Origin: Desulfurellaceae bacterium bin18
GTDB taxonomy: Bacteria; Desulfobacterota; Binatia; Bin18
DNA length: 64,000 bases
NCBI GenBank assembly: GCA_002238415.1
Contig: MPMI01000028.1
Location: 1-64,000 of the forward strand
Reading direction: 5' to 3'
Shown here: piece after piece, positions 15,188 to 24,527 of the stretch
How the letters are laid out: the number at the start of each line of letters is the position of its first letter
Position numbering within the stretch: the first letter of the stretch is position 1
Translations under genes and position numbers: made by a program
The notes under the pieces: model-generated
Database searches by the model: none
What the model was told of the DNA's origin: nothing
What the model saw: only the letters and a program-made list of their open reading frames with translations

Positions 15188-16270
15188 ATGGTCTATTCCT
15201 TTCTGCGCCCACTGTTTTTTGCCCTTGACCCTGAACATGCTCACCACCTGTCAATCACCGCGCTGAAGCTGCTCCAAGCGTCCCAGCGAAAACCGCCACC
15301 AGCATTCAGTCATCAACGGCTCGTCCAAGACCTGTGGGGTCTCCACTTTCCCAATCCTGTCGGTCTGGCGGCTGGCTACGACAAAAATGCGGCGGTTCCC
15401 CTGGTCTGGTCCACCTTGGGATTCGGGTTTGCCGAATTAGGCACAATTACGGCCAAAGCCCAGCCGGGTAATCCAAAACCGCGTATTTTTCGTCTTGCTC
15501 AGGACCGGGCGCTTATTAACCGCCTGGGTTTTAACAACGATGGCGCGCGTGCCATCGCCCAGCGCTTGCCGTCCCTTTTGCCCCCCCACGGTTCTCGGCC
15601 TCTTCCGTTGGGGTTCAACATCGGCAAATCAAAGCTCACCCCCCTCGGCGATGCCGTGGCGGACTATCTCGAAAGTTGCGAAAAACTCCTCCCTTTTACG
15701 GACTACTTGGTCGTGAATGTCAGCTCCCCCAACACGCCAGAGCTCCGCAAACTGCAAGAGACGGAACGATTGGGTCGATTACTCGAAGCCCTTCTCACCT
15801 GTATGCGACGATTTGCCGAGACGGAGCAGGCCCCACCCAAACCACTCCTGGTCAAAATCGCTCCGGACCTCAGCCCGGATGCCGTTGAAGAAGTCGCCCG
15901 GCTGGCTCTGTCGGTCGGCGTCTCCGGTCTGATTGCAACCAATACCACCGTTGAGCGACCCGGACTCCGCGCCGCCTCACCTGAAGCAGGAGGGCTGAGT
16001 GGCCTGCCCCTCGCCGCGCATGCACATGCAGTGCTGCGGACTGCCTATCGCGCGGTGGAAGGCAAGCTTCCACTTATTGGGGTGGGCGGGATATTCTCGG
16101 CACAGGAGGCGTACCAGCGCATCCGTGCCGGGGCGTCATTGATCCAGATTTATACCGGGATGATTTATGAAGGCCCTTTTCTCGCCCAGCGGATCGCGCA
16201 CGGGCTGATACGGATTATAGAGAGAGAAGGATTTCTCCATCTGCGAGACGCAGTCGGGAGAGATGCCTGA
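15188..16270 (+). CDS. pyrD: dihydroorotate dehydrogenase (quinone), class 2
   Basis: A 360-residue class 2 DHODH. An N-terminal membrane-associating helix (FLRPLFFALDPEHAHH) is followed by NPVGLAAGYDKNA, RLGFNNDG, the Ser-containing active site in NVSSPNTPELR, ATNTTVERP, and the FMN-phosphate loop GVGGIFSAQEAY. It oxidises dihydroorotate to orotate and passes electrons to quinone at the inner membrane. It ends with TGA and closes the surE to pyrD run; a palindromic repeat follows. Confidence 0.95.
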   Translation: MVYSFLRPLFFALDPEHAHHLSITALKLLQASQRKPPPAFSHQRLVQDLWGLHFPNPVGLAAGYDKNAAVPLVWSTLGFGFAELGTITAKAQPGNPKPRIFRLAQDRALINRLGFNNDGARAIAQRLPSLLPPHGSRPLPLGFNIGKSKLTPLGDAVADYLESCEKLLPFTDYLVVNVSSPNTPELRKLQETERLGRLLEALLTCMRRFAETEQAPPKPLLVKIAPDLSPDAVEEVARLALSVGVSGLIATNTTVERPGLRAASPEAGGLSGLPLAAHAHAVLRTAYRAVEGKLPLIGVGGIFSAQEAYQRIRAGASLIQIYTGMIYEGPFLAQRIAHGLIRIIEREGFLHLRDAVGRDA

Positions 16271-16287
16271 TGTGCAGAAACGGAAAA

Positions 16288-16353
16288 GACTGGATGCCTG
16301 CCTCCGCAGGCCTGACCACAAAGCAGCCATTCCCGCGGGAGCGGGCATCTGGC
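16288..16353 (+). repeat. REP/BIME-like pair of GC-rich palindromes
   Basis: GCCTGC-CTCC-GCAGGC at 16296-16311 and CCCGC-GGGA-GCGGG at 16332-16345 are two hairpins. Their flanks are roughly inverted to each other: CTGGATGCC on the left against GGGCATCTGG on the right. The form matches intergenic repetitive extragenic palindromes of many environmental genomes. It fills the gap between pyrD and the CoA-transferase gene. No second copy was noticed in this window. Confidence 0.5.
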
Positions 16354-16369
16354 AGGAGGGAAATCGGCC

Positions 16370-18715
16370 ATGGCGGGAGCACTCGCAGGCATACGCGTTC
16401 TTGAATGTGCCCAAGGCATAGCAGCCCCTTACACGGGCATGCTCCTTGCCGAGCAAGGGGCTGAGGCCATCAAGATCGAACACCCACAGGGCGACTCCAT
16501 GCGCGACACGCCCGGATTTCATATTTGGAACCGGAGTAAACGGAGCATTGTGGCCGATCTTTCTTCTCAATCTGGTCGGCAGTTACTTCAGCAGCTTGTC
16601 TCAGAATCTGACATCCTCATTACCGATCACAAGCCTGGGACAGAAACAGCCCTCGGTCTTTCGTATGATGCACTCCGCGAGGAAAATCCAGGTCTCATCT
16701 ACTGCCACATACCAGCCTTTGGTACGACGGGGCCGCATACCGAGCGGTACGCGGATGATGCCCTGGTTGCCGCATTCGGCGGACTCCACGGCAGTCAGTG
16801 GTCGCATCGTGATGGCGGCGTGTATCTCGTCGTACCCATTGCCAGTTATGGAGCGGCGTTTATCGCTTCGGGCGCTATCTGCGCCGCGTTATTTGAGCGC
16901 CAGAGGAGCCAGCAAGGCCAGCAACTCGAAGTCTCGTGGTTAGCCGGCGTGTTTGCCATGCAAACCGGGGCGACACTCTACCACCCTGATATGTTGCGCT
17001 TGTTTAGCAGCCGTCAAGACCCGCTCGGGCCTATTCCTGTCTACCGCCTGTATAAAGCCTCTGACGACTGGCTGTTTGTCGCCTGTGGGAATACCACTTT
17101 TTGGAATAAATTCTGCCTGGCGCTGGAGCATCCGGAATGGACTGCAGACCCGCGCTATGAAAAAGCACCCTGGGGCATCCGGCCAGAAGATTGCCAAGAA
17201 CTTGTAGCTACCATCTCCGCCATTATGGAGACCAAGTCACGCGAAGAGTGGTTAGGCATTCTGCGTGAGAATGATGTTCCTTCGGCACCGGTCATGAGTC
17301 GTCAAGAATTCATTGAGCATCCACAAGTCATTCACAACGGCATGCGAGTGGAGGTGGAAGACCTGGAACTCGGACCGACCATCCAAATGGGTGTGCCCAT
17401 ACGGATGTCTGATACGCCAGGTTCCATCACCAGTCCCGCACCAGTGTTAGGACAACATGCGGACGAACTGCAATCCGGCTTGTGGCAATCAGAGCCCCGT
17501 CATGTTCCCGGAGCTGTCTCAGCATCCAGGAAAACAAACTTCCCTTCCCCACCGCTTGCCGGTGTTCGCGTTCTTGACTTCGCTAGCTATATCGCCGGAA
17601 CCTTAGGACCGATGGTCCTGGCCCAGCTTGGCGCGGATGTCATTAAGGTTGAGACTTTCTCTGGTGATGCGTTCCGTACTTTTGGTTTTGGCTTTTTGGG
17701 TTGGAACCAAGGGAAGCGCGGCGTAGCAGTCAATCTGAATACGCCCGAAGGACAAGAGGTCGTCTATGACCTGGTACGCAACGCTGACGTTGTGGTCGAG
17801 AATTTGCGGCCCGGCGCAACAAAGCGCTATGGCATTGATTACGAGACGTTGAGCAGCATCAATCCGCGCATTATTCATGCCTCTGTCACAGGCTTTGGCG
17901 CGGATGGCCCGGATTACAATCAGCCGGGATTTGATCCCCTCCTCCAGGCACGCTCCGGCGTGATGCGTGCGCAAGGCGGCCATGGCCAGCCACCATTCTA
18001 TTTGACCTGTGGGATATGCGATTACGCCGCGGCGACCTTAACCGCCTATGGTGTGAGTGCGGCACTGTACGCGCGGACTCGAACGGACAAGGGACAACAT
18101 GTTGAGACCTCCTTGGCCAATGCCGCCATGGCCGTCCAATCCGGTGATTTCATTTTCTATCCCAACCGACCGGACTGTGAAAACGGTGGAGCTGATCTGT
18201 GGGGGAAGAGCCCCCTGTATCGCATTTATCCGAGTGCTGATTCTTCGTTCTTCCTGGCCGTGATGGAAGATGTTCACTGGCAGAAACTTGGTCAGGCATT
18301 AGGCTACCCGTCCCTATTCCAGGATTTTTCGTTCGACACAGCACGGGCGGGCGAGGTCGAAGGACCACTGGCGCAATCTCTCGCTACCATCTTTACAAAA
18401 CAGCCAACCGCGGACTGGATCGCTCAACTCGACCGAGTTGGAGTCCCCTGCGCCCCGGTGTTATCAATCGCAGAACTCTTCGGAGATGAACACATTGCAG
18501 CAAGCGGCTTGATCGCGACCCATACCCATCCGGAATGGGGAGAAGTGCGACAAACCGGTCTCTTTGCCAAATTCTCCCGGACCCCTACGAGTATTCCTCG
18601 CGTTGCGCCGATGTTGGGCCAGCATACACGAGAAGTCCTCCGAGAAGTTGTTGGATACGATCAAGACCGGATTGATCAGTTGATGCAAGCAGGAGCGGTG
18701 AGGCAGGGAGAGTAA
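16370..18715 (+). CDS. tandem-fused class III CoA-transferase (CaiB/BaiF family)
   Basis: This 781-residue protein contains two complete CoA-transferase family III units. The first spans about residues 1-380 (LAGIRVLECAQGIAAPYTGM, then EQGAEAIKIEHPQGD). The second spans about 395-770 (LAGVRVLDFASYIAGTLGPM, then QLGADVIKVETFSGD). Each half carries the typical G-x-D-x-x-R-xx-P...NRSKRS or NQGKRG segment and a GQ-x-x-x-x-S motif (GQQLEVSW, GQHVETSL). Ordinary family members are about 400 residues and act as interlocked dimers, so the fusion may be a covalent pseudo-dimer. ATG at 16370 follows GGAGGG at 16354-16359. The acyl substrate cannot be told; carnitine, formate, bile acid and aryl-CoA enzymes all share the fold. 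Confidence 0.9.
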   Translation: MAGALAGIRVLECAQGIAAPYTGMLLAEQGAEAIKIEHPQGDSMRDTPGFHIWNRSKRSIVADLSSQSGRQLLQQLVSESDILITDHKPGTETALGLSYDALREENPGLIYCHIPAFGTTGPHTERYADDALVAAFGGLHGSQWSHRDGGVYLVVPIASYGAAFIASGAICAALFERQRSQQGQQLEVSWLAGVFAMQTGATLYHPDMLRLFSSRQDPLGPIPVYRLYKASDDWLFVACGNTTFWNKFCLALEHPEWTADPRYEKAPWGIRPEDCQELVATISAIMETKSREEWLGILRENDVPSAPVMSRQEFIEHPQVIHNGMRVEVEDLELGPTIQMGVPIRMSDTPGSITSPAPVLGQHADELQSGLWQSEPRHVPGAVSASRKTNFPSPPLAGVRVLDFASYIAGTLGPMVLAQLGADVIKVETFSGDAFRTFGFGFLGWNQGKRGVAVNLNTPEGQEVVYDLVRNADVVVENLRPGATKRYGIDYETLSSINPRIIHASVTGFGADGPDYNQPGFDPLLQARSGVMRAQGGHGQPPFYLTCGICDYAAATLTAYGVSAALYARTRTDKGQHVETSLANAAMAVQSGDFIFYPNRPDCENGGADLWGKSPLYRIYPSADSSFFLAVMEDVHWQKLGQALGYPSLFQDFSFDTARAGEVEGPLAQSLATIFTKQPTADWIAQLDRVGVPCAPVLSIAELFGDEHIAASGLIATHTHPEWGEVRQTGLFAKFSRTPTSIPRVAPMLGQHTREVLREVVGYDQDRIDQLMQAGAVRQGE

Positions 18716-18746
18716 ACGCGGCTCCGGGACTCGTACGCGTATCGCC

Positions 18747-21608
18747 CTACTCGTCCTCAAGGTTCATGATCTGCAAGCCGGCCGGCAGCGCCTCGTCCAA
18801 AATACGCGCCTGCTCCCTGGCCTCAAGCGGAACAACCTCTCGGACCTGCCTGGCCCACCGCTGGCCGGAAGAAAAGGATGCGAGTCGCTCGGCAACCCGT
18901 TCACGCAAGGCTTCATCCAGGTCGCGAGTTCGGTCGCCCGTACACCGGGCGATCTGCGTTAGCGCAAACGCAGTCGCTTCAGGCTGACGCCAGGTTTTTT
19001 CAAGCAGACGCTGGACCCACCGGGTCGCTTTTTCTTTGCGGACCACACAGTTTGCCGGTCCGTACATGAGCGACCGCGCTCCGAGACGGGACAGCGCCCA
19101 GAGGTCTGGGTCTGACGCCTTCCCTTTTTCGATGAGCCGGACCAGAGCCTCACCCATAGTATTTTTGGCTTCGGTATTGAGCCGCTCACAGCTTGCCGCC
19201 ACCTGCCACATCTCTCGAACTTCCTGCGGACCGGCTTTCCGGTTTCCGGATTTCTTGGGCGTTTTTGCCCGAGACGAACCTGGGAGAATGCGCGCTGCAA
19301 TCTCGCGCTGGAGTACTGTCTGCTGCTGTTGACTCAACCCCCCTGCCACCCGCTTCCACAGCGTCCACCATTCGGCCCGACACTGGGTCGCCCTCGCATG
19401 CGCGATGCCCCAGCCGTAGAGTTTCCAGATTTGTTGCATGCGCCATTCATCCGTGGGATGGCCAAACCCTGGGCGTAACAGAAAGCCGGCAAGATTCAGC
19501 CAACGGGCTTCATACTCAGGCCCCTTTCCCCGTCCTTTTTGCACCTCCCATAAGACATCCCACAATGCGCGAATAGCGCTCAGCGGCCAACTGTCCCGTG
19601 TGGTTCCCAGGGTTTCTTCAAGCTGGCGGGTCAGGGTCTGGGGCTTCGTATCCTGCCCTGCTGTTTTTCCGGTCGCAAACACCCGCTGCAAGAGAGACGC
19701 GGCGTTCGTCAAACGCGCTTCATCGATGACCAGTTCTTCGCCGACCGACGCGTGGGCGGCCGGCGATCCGCGGGAGAGCGGCCCTTCTCCACGTAGTTGA
19801 AACTGCAAGCGCCAACGATGGCCAGTCTTGCGCGCCTCGCACCACAGTTCGAGCGTCCCGACTTCAGTGAAACGAGCGGAGACCTGGACTGGAATTTTGG
19901 TGACCCCGGTTTTTTTGCCAAACCGCAGGACTGTCGTGATGGGAGGGAGGTGCGTCAGCGTGTCCGAGTCGAGCCTGAGCACCTCCCCCGGCTGGTCACC
20001 GCTGCGCGTGCCCGAAGCGTAGAGCGGGAAACTCACCGGCTGATTGGCCAGGACCTCGAACTCCTGTTCCGTCAGATGAATCTCTTCACCCTCCTCCATG
20101 CCTCTGCGTACGAGACAGACGGCGGAGACCGCATCGTCAGCCGGTTTGGCTTGCTGCTGCCCATTCCGGGAGCTTCCTCCAACGCCCAGGTAGTACGAAC
20201 GGGCACTCCCCCCACCGATTCGGACCCCGTGGCCGCGCCGCACCAGGCCGTAATAGGCTGCTCCATGGGCGACAGCTAAATCGAGATGCGCGTGGGAAAG
20301 GCCGGCGAGCTGCCACTCGTCTTGCCCGTGAGATGCTTCGTTTTGGAACCACGACGCAACTGTCCGTGTAATCCGCTCCCGTATGGCCAGCGGAGTCAGC
20401 GCTCCACCGTTAAACAGCAGGGCATCCGGGCGTGCCAGCCCGAGCGATGTCTGCCCTACATCAGCGACATGCTGTCTCAGAAAAAATGCAATATGGCGCA
20501 AGATCTCCGATTCTGTTTCATACGGCAGACCGAACTCCTGGAGTCCGGCCCGTTCATCTTGCCGAGGTGTGACCTCAGCTTCGACGTTGGGGAAAAACCC
20601 GTCAAGGACGACCCGTTCGATATCTGTTCGAGTCAGGCGGTCGCTCAGCGTACCGCCAATAACCGAGCTGCCACGACCAGGGATAGTGAGCGTCACCTGC
20701 TCTTTCAACGGGTCGGCAAACAAGTCTTCTTTGGCCGACCGACACAAATGGCACAATAGATGCCAGCGTTGGGGGTCGAGCCGTTTGCCCTTGTTGAGAC
20801 GTTCTTCGACCAGACGGGCCAGAGCCACGTCCATATTATCGCCCCCAAGCAGCAGATGATCGCCGACCGCGACCCGTTCCAGGCCGAGTTGATTCCTGCC
20901 TGGCGTAACCGTCATCAGACTCAGATCAGTCGTCCCCCCACCAACGTCACAGACTAAAATAACGTCTCCGGGTTTGAGTTGGGTCTGCCATGAGTCGCTA
21001 TGCGCAACTAACCAGGCGTATAAGGCCGCTTGCGGTTCTTCTAAAAGCGTCAGTTGCGAGAGGCCGGCGCGTCCGGCAGCTTCTACGGTCAGTTCGCGGG
21101 CGACTTCATCGAAAGAGGCGGGAACGGTCAGGATGATGTGTTGCTCTTCCAGCGGATGGGCCTTGCCCATTTCGTGCAGCCACGCCTGACGAAGGTGCAG
21201 CAGATAACGAGACGCCGCCTCAACCGGAGATATTTTTTGTACTTCAGACAGTCCGTCCCAGGGCAAAATAGCGGCCTGTCTGTCTACCTCGGCATGACAC
21301 AGCCACGACTTAGCCGAAGAGACGAGCCGGCCAGGGATGCGAGCGCCCTGGACCCGGGCGAACTGTCCCACCGCAAACGCCGGTTCACGCTCCCACGGCA
21401 GGCTCAGGCTCCCCTCCGGCAGATCGTGCGGACCGGGTAAATACAGGAACGACGGAAGCGTCGGGTGAGCGCTCACCGCTGCTTCTCGGCTTACTTGTGG
21501 GATGGGAAAGTGGAGGACTTCGGACGAGCGAGCGGTATCAATATAGGCGACCGCACAGTTTGTCGTGCCCAAGTCTATACCAACAATGTAACGGGGATCG
21601 GCCGTCAT
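18747..21608 (-). CDS. large Hsp70-family protein with divergent C-terminal region (DUF3731-like)
   Basis: This 953-residue protein has an Hsp70/actin-type ATPase domain over about residues 1-500: YIVGIDLGTTNCAVAYID, the connecting LLEEPQAALYAWL, phosphate loop 2 in CDVGGGTTDLSL, and NGGALTPLA. Instead of the standard substrate-binding domain it has a long Arg/Trp/Leu-rich helical region. This is typical of the non-DnaK Hsp70 relatives described with a DUF3731 domain. It has no dnaJ or grpE neighbour. It lies just downstream of a DUF2760 membrane protein, a recurrent partner of these Hsp70s, so the two may form a membrane-linked chaperone or ATPase pair. The client is unknown. Confidence 0.87.
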   Translation of the reverse strand: MTADPRYIVGIDLGTTNCAVAYIDTARSSEVLHFPIPQVSREAAVSAHPTLPSFLYLPGPHDLPEGSLSLPWEREPAFAVGQFARVQGARIPGRLVSSAKSWLCHAEVDRQAAILPWDGLSEVQKISPVEAASRYLLHLRQAWLHEMGKAHPLEEQHIILTVPASFDEVARELTVEAAGRAGLSQLTLLEEPQAALYAWLVAHSDSWQTQLKPGDVILVCDVGGGTTDLSLMTVTPGRNQLGLERVAVGDHLLLGGDNMDVALARLVEERLNKGKRLDPQRWHLLCHLCRSAKEDLFADPLKEQVTLTIPGRGSSVIGGTLSDRLTRTDIERVVLDGFFPNVEAEVTPRQDERAGLQEFGLPYETESEILRHIAFFLRQHVADVGQTSLGLARPDALLFNGGALTPLAIRERITRTVASWFQNEASHGQDEWQLAGLSHAHLDLAVAHGAAYYGLVRRGHGVRIGGGSARSYYLGVGGSSRNGQQQAKPADDAVSAVCLVRRGMEEGEEIHLTEQEFEVLANQPVSFPLYASGTRSGDQPGEVLRLDSDTLTHLPPITTVLRFGKKTGVTKIPVQVSARFTEVGTLELWCEARKTGHRWRLQFQLRGEGPLSRGSPAAHASVGEELVIDEARLTNAASLLQRVFATGKTAGQDTKPQTLTRQLEETLGTTRDSWPLSAIRALWDVLWEVQKGRGKGPEYEARWLNLAGFLLRPGFGHPTDEWRMQQIWKLYGWGIAHARATQCRAEWWTLWKRVAGGLSQQQQTVLQREIAARILPGSSRAKTPKKSGNRKAGPQEVREMWQVAASCERLNTEAKNTMGEALVRLIEKGKASDPDLWALSRLGARSLMYGPANCVVRKEKATRWVQRLLEKTWRQPEATAFALTQIARCTGDRTRDLDEALRERVAERLASFSSGQRWARQVREVVPLEAREQARILDEALPAGLQIMNLEDE

Positions 21609-21715
21609 GATATCCGCATAGTAAAAATGACAAAATTATACGTCAGGGAGGCTCGCGACCAGCCCTGATACTCTATCGCTTGACTTGGTGGATATTCTCC
21701 CGAAAGGCGCGACGC

Positions 21716-22411
21716 CTACTCTGGGATTTCCACTTCCGCGGGCGCAATGATCTGCGGATTCTGGCCTGTTGGTTGTTCGGGCAGGGTCACCGAGACGACT
21801 TTCCAGCCGGCATGACGCAACTCGCCTCGAAAGGGCGCTACGCCGCTGACATTGCCAGTCAGCCGAACGGCCGAGGGGTCAAAATCCGCAGGAACGGCGA
21901 CCGTATCACCTTCGGTTCCGTCCAAGACCGGTTCGATATTGAGGTGCTCGGTCAGAACCTTTCGACACGACGCATGGATCGTCCGCACGGCAGCACCGAC
22001 CTGCGTATCGTCATACGCGCCGATATCCTCACGCAGGAAATCAACCAGCCGCCCTTCGCGCTGCAAGAGTGCCAAAAGGCGGACAGCCCTATCCGCAGGG
22101 GTCCCTGCCGGTGCCGGTGCTTCCTGCGGCCGCTCTTGTGCCAGCAGCCGCTCTTCGGCCGACTCTTGCGCAGTTCCTTCAAGCGCGACACAGCGGGGAA
22201 CGATCAGCAAAAGCAGCAGTCCGATGACGATGGGCGCTCCAGTAAAGTATACCAACGACGCAGAGTGGCCTTCTCCAGCCAGATTCCCGAGTGAGCTCAT
22301 ACCGACCTGGACAAGAAAGTCGCCCTGCACGACGACGTAATTCCCAACCGCCAATACGCTATTCAGTAAAATAATTGTCAGTAGAGCGGTCGAGGTCAGC
22401 TTTGGTTTCAT
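21716..22411 (-). CDS. DUF2760 membrane protein
   Basis: This 231-residue protein has two N-terminal hydrophobic segments (about residues 8-28 and 50-72), a Pro/Ala/Glu-rich linker, and a soluble C-terminal domain (RAVRLLALLQREGRLVDFL, then VSGVAPFRGELRHAGW). This fits DUF2760, whose genes commonly sit beside an Hsp70-like gene, as here. The soluble domain probably faces the cytosol or periplasm depending on topology, which I cannot fix. It is 107 bases upstream of the Hsp70-like gene on the same strand. Confidence 0.82.
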   Translation of the reverse strand: MKPKLTSTALLTIILLNSVLAVGNYVVVQGDFLVQVGMSSLGNLAGEGHSASLVYFTGAPIVIGLLLLLIVPRCVALEGTAQESAEERLLAQERPQEAPAPAGTPADRAVRLLALLQREGRLVDFLREDIGAYDDTQVGAAVRTIHASCRKVLTEHLNIEPVLDGTEGDTVAVPADFDPSAVRLTGNVSGVAPFRGELRHAGWKVVSVTLPEQPTGQNPQIIAPAEVEIPE

Positions 22412-22445
22412 AGGCCTCTGTGCCCCAGTGCATCAACCCTGCGAT

Positions 22446-23609
22446 TCAGTCAACAACACACGCCTGAGCCAAATCAGAAAATAGCGCCCAGCGCTCAATG
22501 CTGCGCGGCTCTTCAATAAGACCGCTGGTCAGACCCACGAAGGTGAGAGCCCGAACCGGGTCGGCCCAGGCCATGATGCTGCTGGCACCGGCATGTCCGT
22601 AGGCCTGTGGCGAGGCGAGTGAGCCAAAATATGAGGGGAAGATACCCCTCCCACGCACCCAATACCCCAAGCCGCGATTCGCCGGGGCAAGCGGCCATTG
22701 TTTGGCCACGCGTATAGGCTCAATCAAGCGGTCTTCCATAGCACCGGTATGAATCGTGGTCGCCAGCTCAACCAGGGGCGGGCTGAGCAAACGGACGCCG
22801 TCAAGCTCGCCGCCGTTGAGCCACATTTGGTAGAAACGGGCCAAATCATACACAGTGGAATACGAGCCACCGCCCGGAATAGCCGCAGCCTGCACTTCAG
22901 GGGCGTTGAATGCCTCCAGAAACGACATGGGAAACGGCACGCCACCCTCATCAAGCGCTTGAACTGGCACCCGGCGTTCTTGCATGTCGGGCCGGACACC
23001 CATATGGGAGTCGTGCATGCCTAATGGGCCATACAGATCTTCTGCACACATTTGCGCAAAGCTGCGCTTGCCACCGTCTACCCGGCGGGCAATCTCAGCT
23101 AAAATCCAGGATCCCGTCAGCGCGTGATAGTGGACGGCTTTTCCGGGTTCAAACTCCAACGGCTGGGCACAGATACGCGCAATCGTGGCCTCCCAATCGC
23201 CCCACTTTGACATCGGCCAGTCCATAGCCATGGTCGGGAATCCTGCCGTGTGGGTCATTACCTGAGAGACGGTCACACTCCGCTTGCCGGCAGCGGCAAA
23301 CTCCGGGATATAATCCGCGACCTTGTCAAACAGTTGGACCTCACCCTGGTCAACTTTCATGAGTAACATCGTCGCGGTAATGGGCTTGGTGGTTGAAAAC
23401 AAGCAGAAGATGTCATCCGTTTTCGCCGTCCGACCCTCCCGCGGTTGGGCATGGCCAAGCGCGCGCGCGGCAGCGATCTTGCCGTGCCGGGCGAGCAGAA
23501 ACGCACCGCCAAATAACCAGCCTGCCTCGATTTTACGCTCTACGACGGAAAAGAAACGCTCGACACGGGCCGGGTCCATGCCAACTGCTTGGGGTTCAAC
23601 TGTTTGCAT
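22446..23609 (-). CDS. serine hydrolase, class C beta-lactamase/esterase family
   Basis: This 387-residue protein has the S-x-x-K motif in FCLFSTTKPITA and a Tyr-containing second motif (VHYHALTGS) in place of strict Y-x-N. The third element is H-A-G (YGHAGASSIMAW). The lack of a signal peptide and the weakened Y-x-N motif favour a cytosolic esterase or transesterase over a true beta-lactamase. ATG at 23609 is preceded by AAGGAGA. It is on the same strand as fabI and 50 bases downstream of it. Confidence 0.85.
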   Translation of the reverse strand: MQTVEPQAVGMDPARVERFFSVVERKIEAGWLFGGAFLLARHGKIAAARALGHAQPREGRTAKTDDIFCLFSTTKPITATMLLMKVDQGEVQLFDKVADYIPEFAAAGKRSVTVSQVMTHTAGFPTMAMDWPMSKWGDWEATIARICAQPLEFEPGKAVHYHALTGSWILAEIARRVDGGKRSFAQMCAEDLYGPLGMHDSHMGVRPDMQERRVPVQALDEGGVPFPMSFLEAFNAPEVQAAAIPGGGSYSTVYDLARFYQMWLNGGELDGVRLLSPPLVELATTIHTGAMEDRLIEPIRVAKQWPLAPANRGLGYWVRGRGIFPSYFGSLASPQAYGHAGASSIMAWADPVRALTFVGLTSGLIEEPRSIERWALFSDLAQACVVD

Positions 23610-23659
23610 GTTTTGTTCTCCTTTTGGCGATTTCCAGTGAAACTTCCTCGACGCTCTCG

Positions 23660-24481
23660 CTAGGCTTCTGGGGGCTTTATCGTCATCCCCATAATGTTAT
23701 AGCCGCCGTCAATATGCACGATCTCGCCGGTAATTTTTTCAGCCATTGGACTGCATAAGAAAAGGGCAGCCTTGCCGGCGTCAGTGTTCCGAATTTCCTC
23801 TCGCAACGGCGCATATTCGCGCATATGATTCTGCATGATATCGAAACCGGGGATACTGGTGCCGGCCTTGGTTGCAGTCGGACCGGGTGAAAGAGCATTG
23901 ACCCGAATGCGGTGCGGAGCCAGATCAAAGGCGAGATTCCTGATGATATTGTCGAGCGCCGCCTTGGTCACACTCATCAGCTGATAGCCGGGAATAACCT
24001 TTTCGCCGGCGTAATAGGTCATGGCCAGAATGCACCCGCCCCGGTCCTTCATGAGCGGGAACGCACCTCTTGCCAGCGTAATCAGCGAATACGCACTGAC
24101 GTCCATGGCCAGAGCGAAATCCGCACGCGAGATGTTCACAAAACGCTGCCCAAAAGACGTTGGCGGGGCATACGCAATGGAGTGAATCAGATAGTCCAGA
24201 TGCCCGAACTCCTGTTCGACCTGCGAGAAAAGCTGCTCGACCTGTTCGTCCTTACTCACATCGCACTCGGCGATCAGCGGATTATTCAGTTGGTTCGGGA
24301 TGTCGCCCATCATACGCCGAACGGCCTTGCGCTGAATGGAGAGCGCAATCCGGGCGCCGCCATCGTTAAGCAGCTTGGCGATGGGCCAGCCTATGGAATT
24401 TTCGTCCAGCACCCCTGCTACCAAGGCGGTTTTCCCGGAAAAGTCGAGAAAGCTTCCCACATTTTCAGTACGATCAACCAT
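23660..24481 (-). CDS. fabI: enoyl-ACP reductase FabI
   Basis: A 273-residue FabI-type divergent SDR. The cofactor segment has the FabI pattern (VAGVLDENSIGWPIAKLL) rather than the G-x-x-x-G-I-G motif. The catalytic Tyr-x6-Lys is in YYAGEKVIPGYQLMSVTK, and the mobile helix follows LSPGPTATKAGTSI. ATG at 24481 has GGAGGG just upstream; the frame extends further back but into non-family sequence. It performs the last step of fatty-acid elongation. No other fab genes are nearby. Confidence 0.92.
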   Translation of the reverse strand: MVDRTENVGSFLDFSGKTALVAGVLDENSIGWPIAKLLNDGGARIALSIQRKAVRRMMGDIPNQLNNPLIAECDVSKDEQVEQLFSQVEQEFGHLDYLIHSIAYAPPTSFGQRFVNISRADFALAMDVSAYSLITLARGAFPLMKDRGGCILAMTYYAGEKVIPGYQLMSVTKAALDNIIRNLAFDLAPHRIRVNALSPGPTATKAGTSIPGFDIMQNHMREYAPLREEIRNTDAGKAALFLCSPMAEKITGEIVHIDGGYNIMGMTIKPPEA

Positions 24482-24527
24482 TATCCCTCCAGTTTTCCCC
24501 CATGCGGCCCGCGTGCCCTGGAACACC

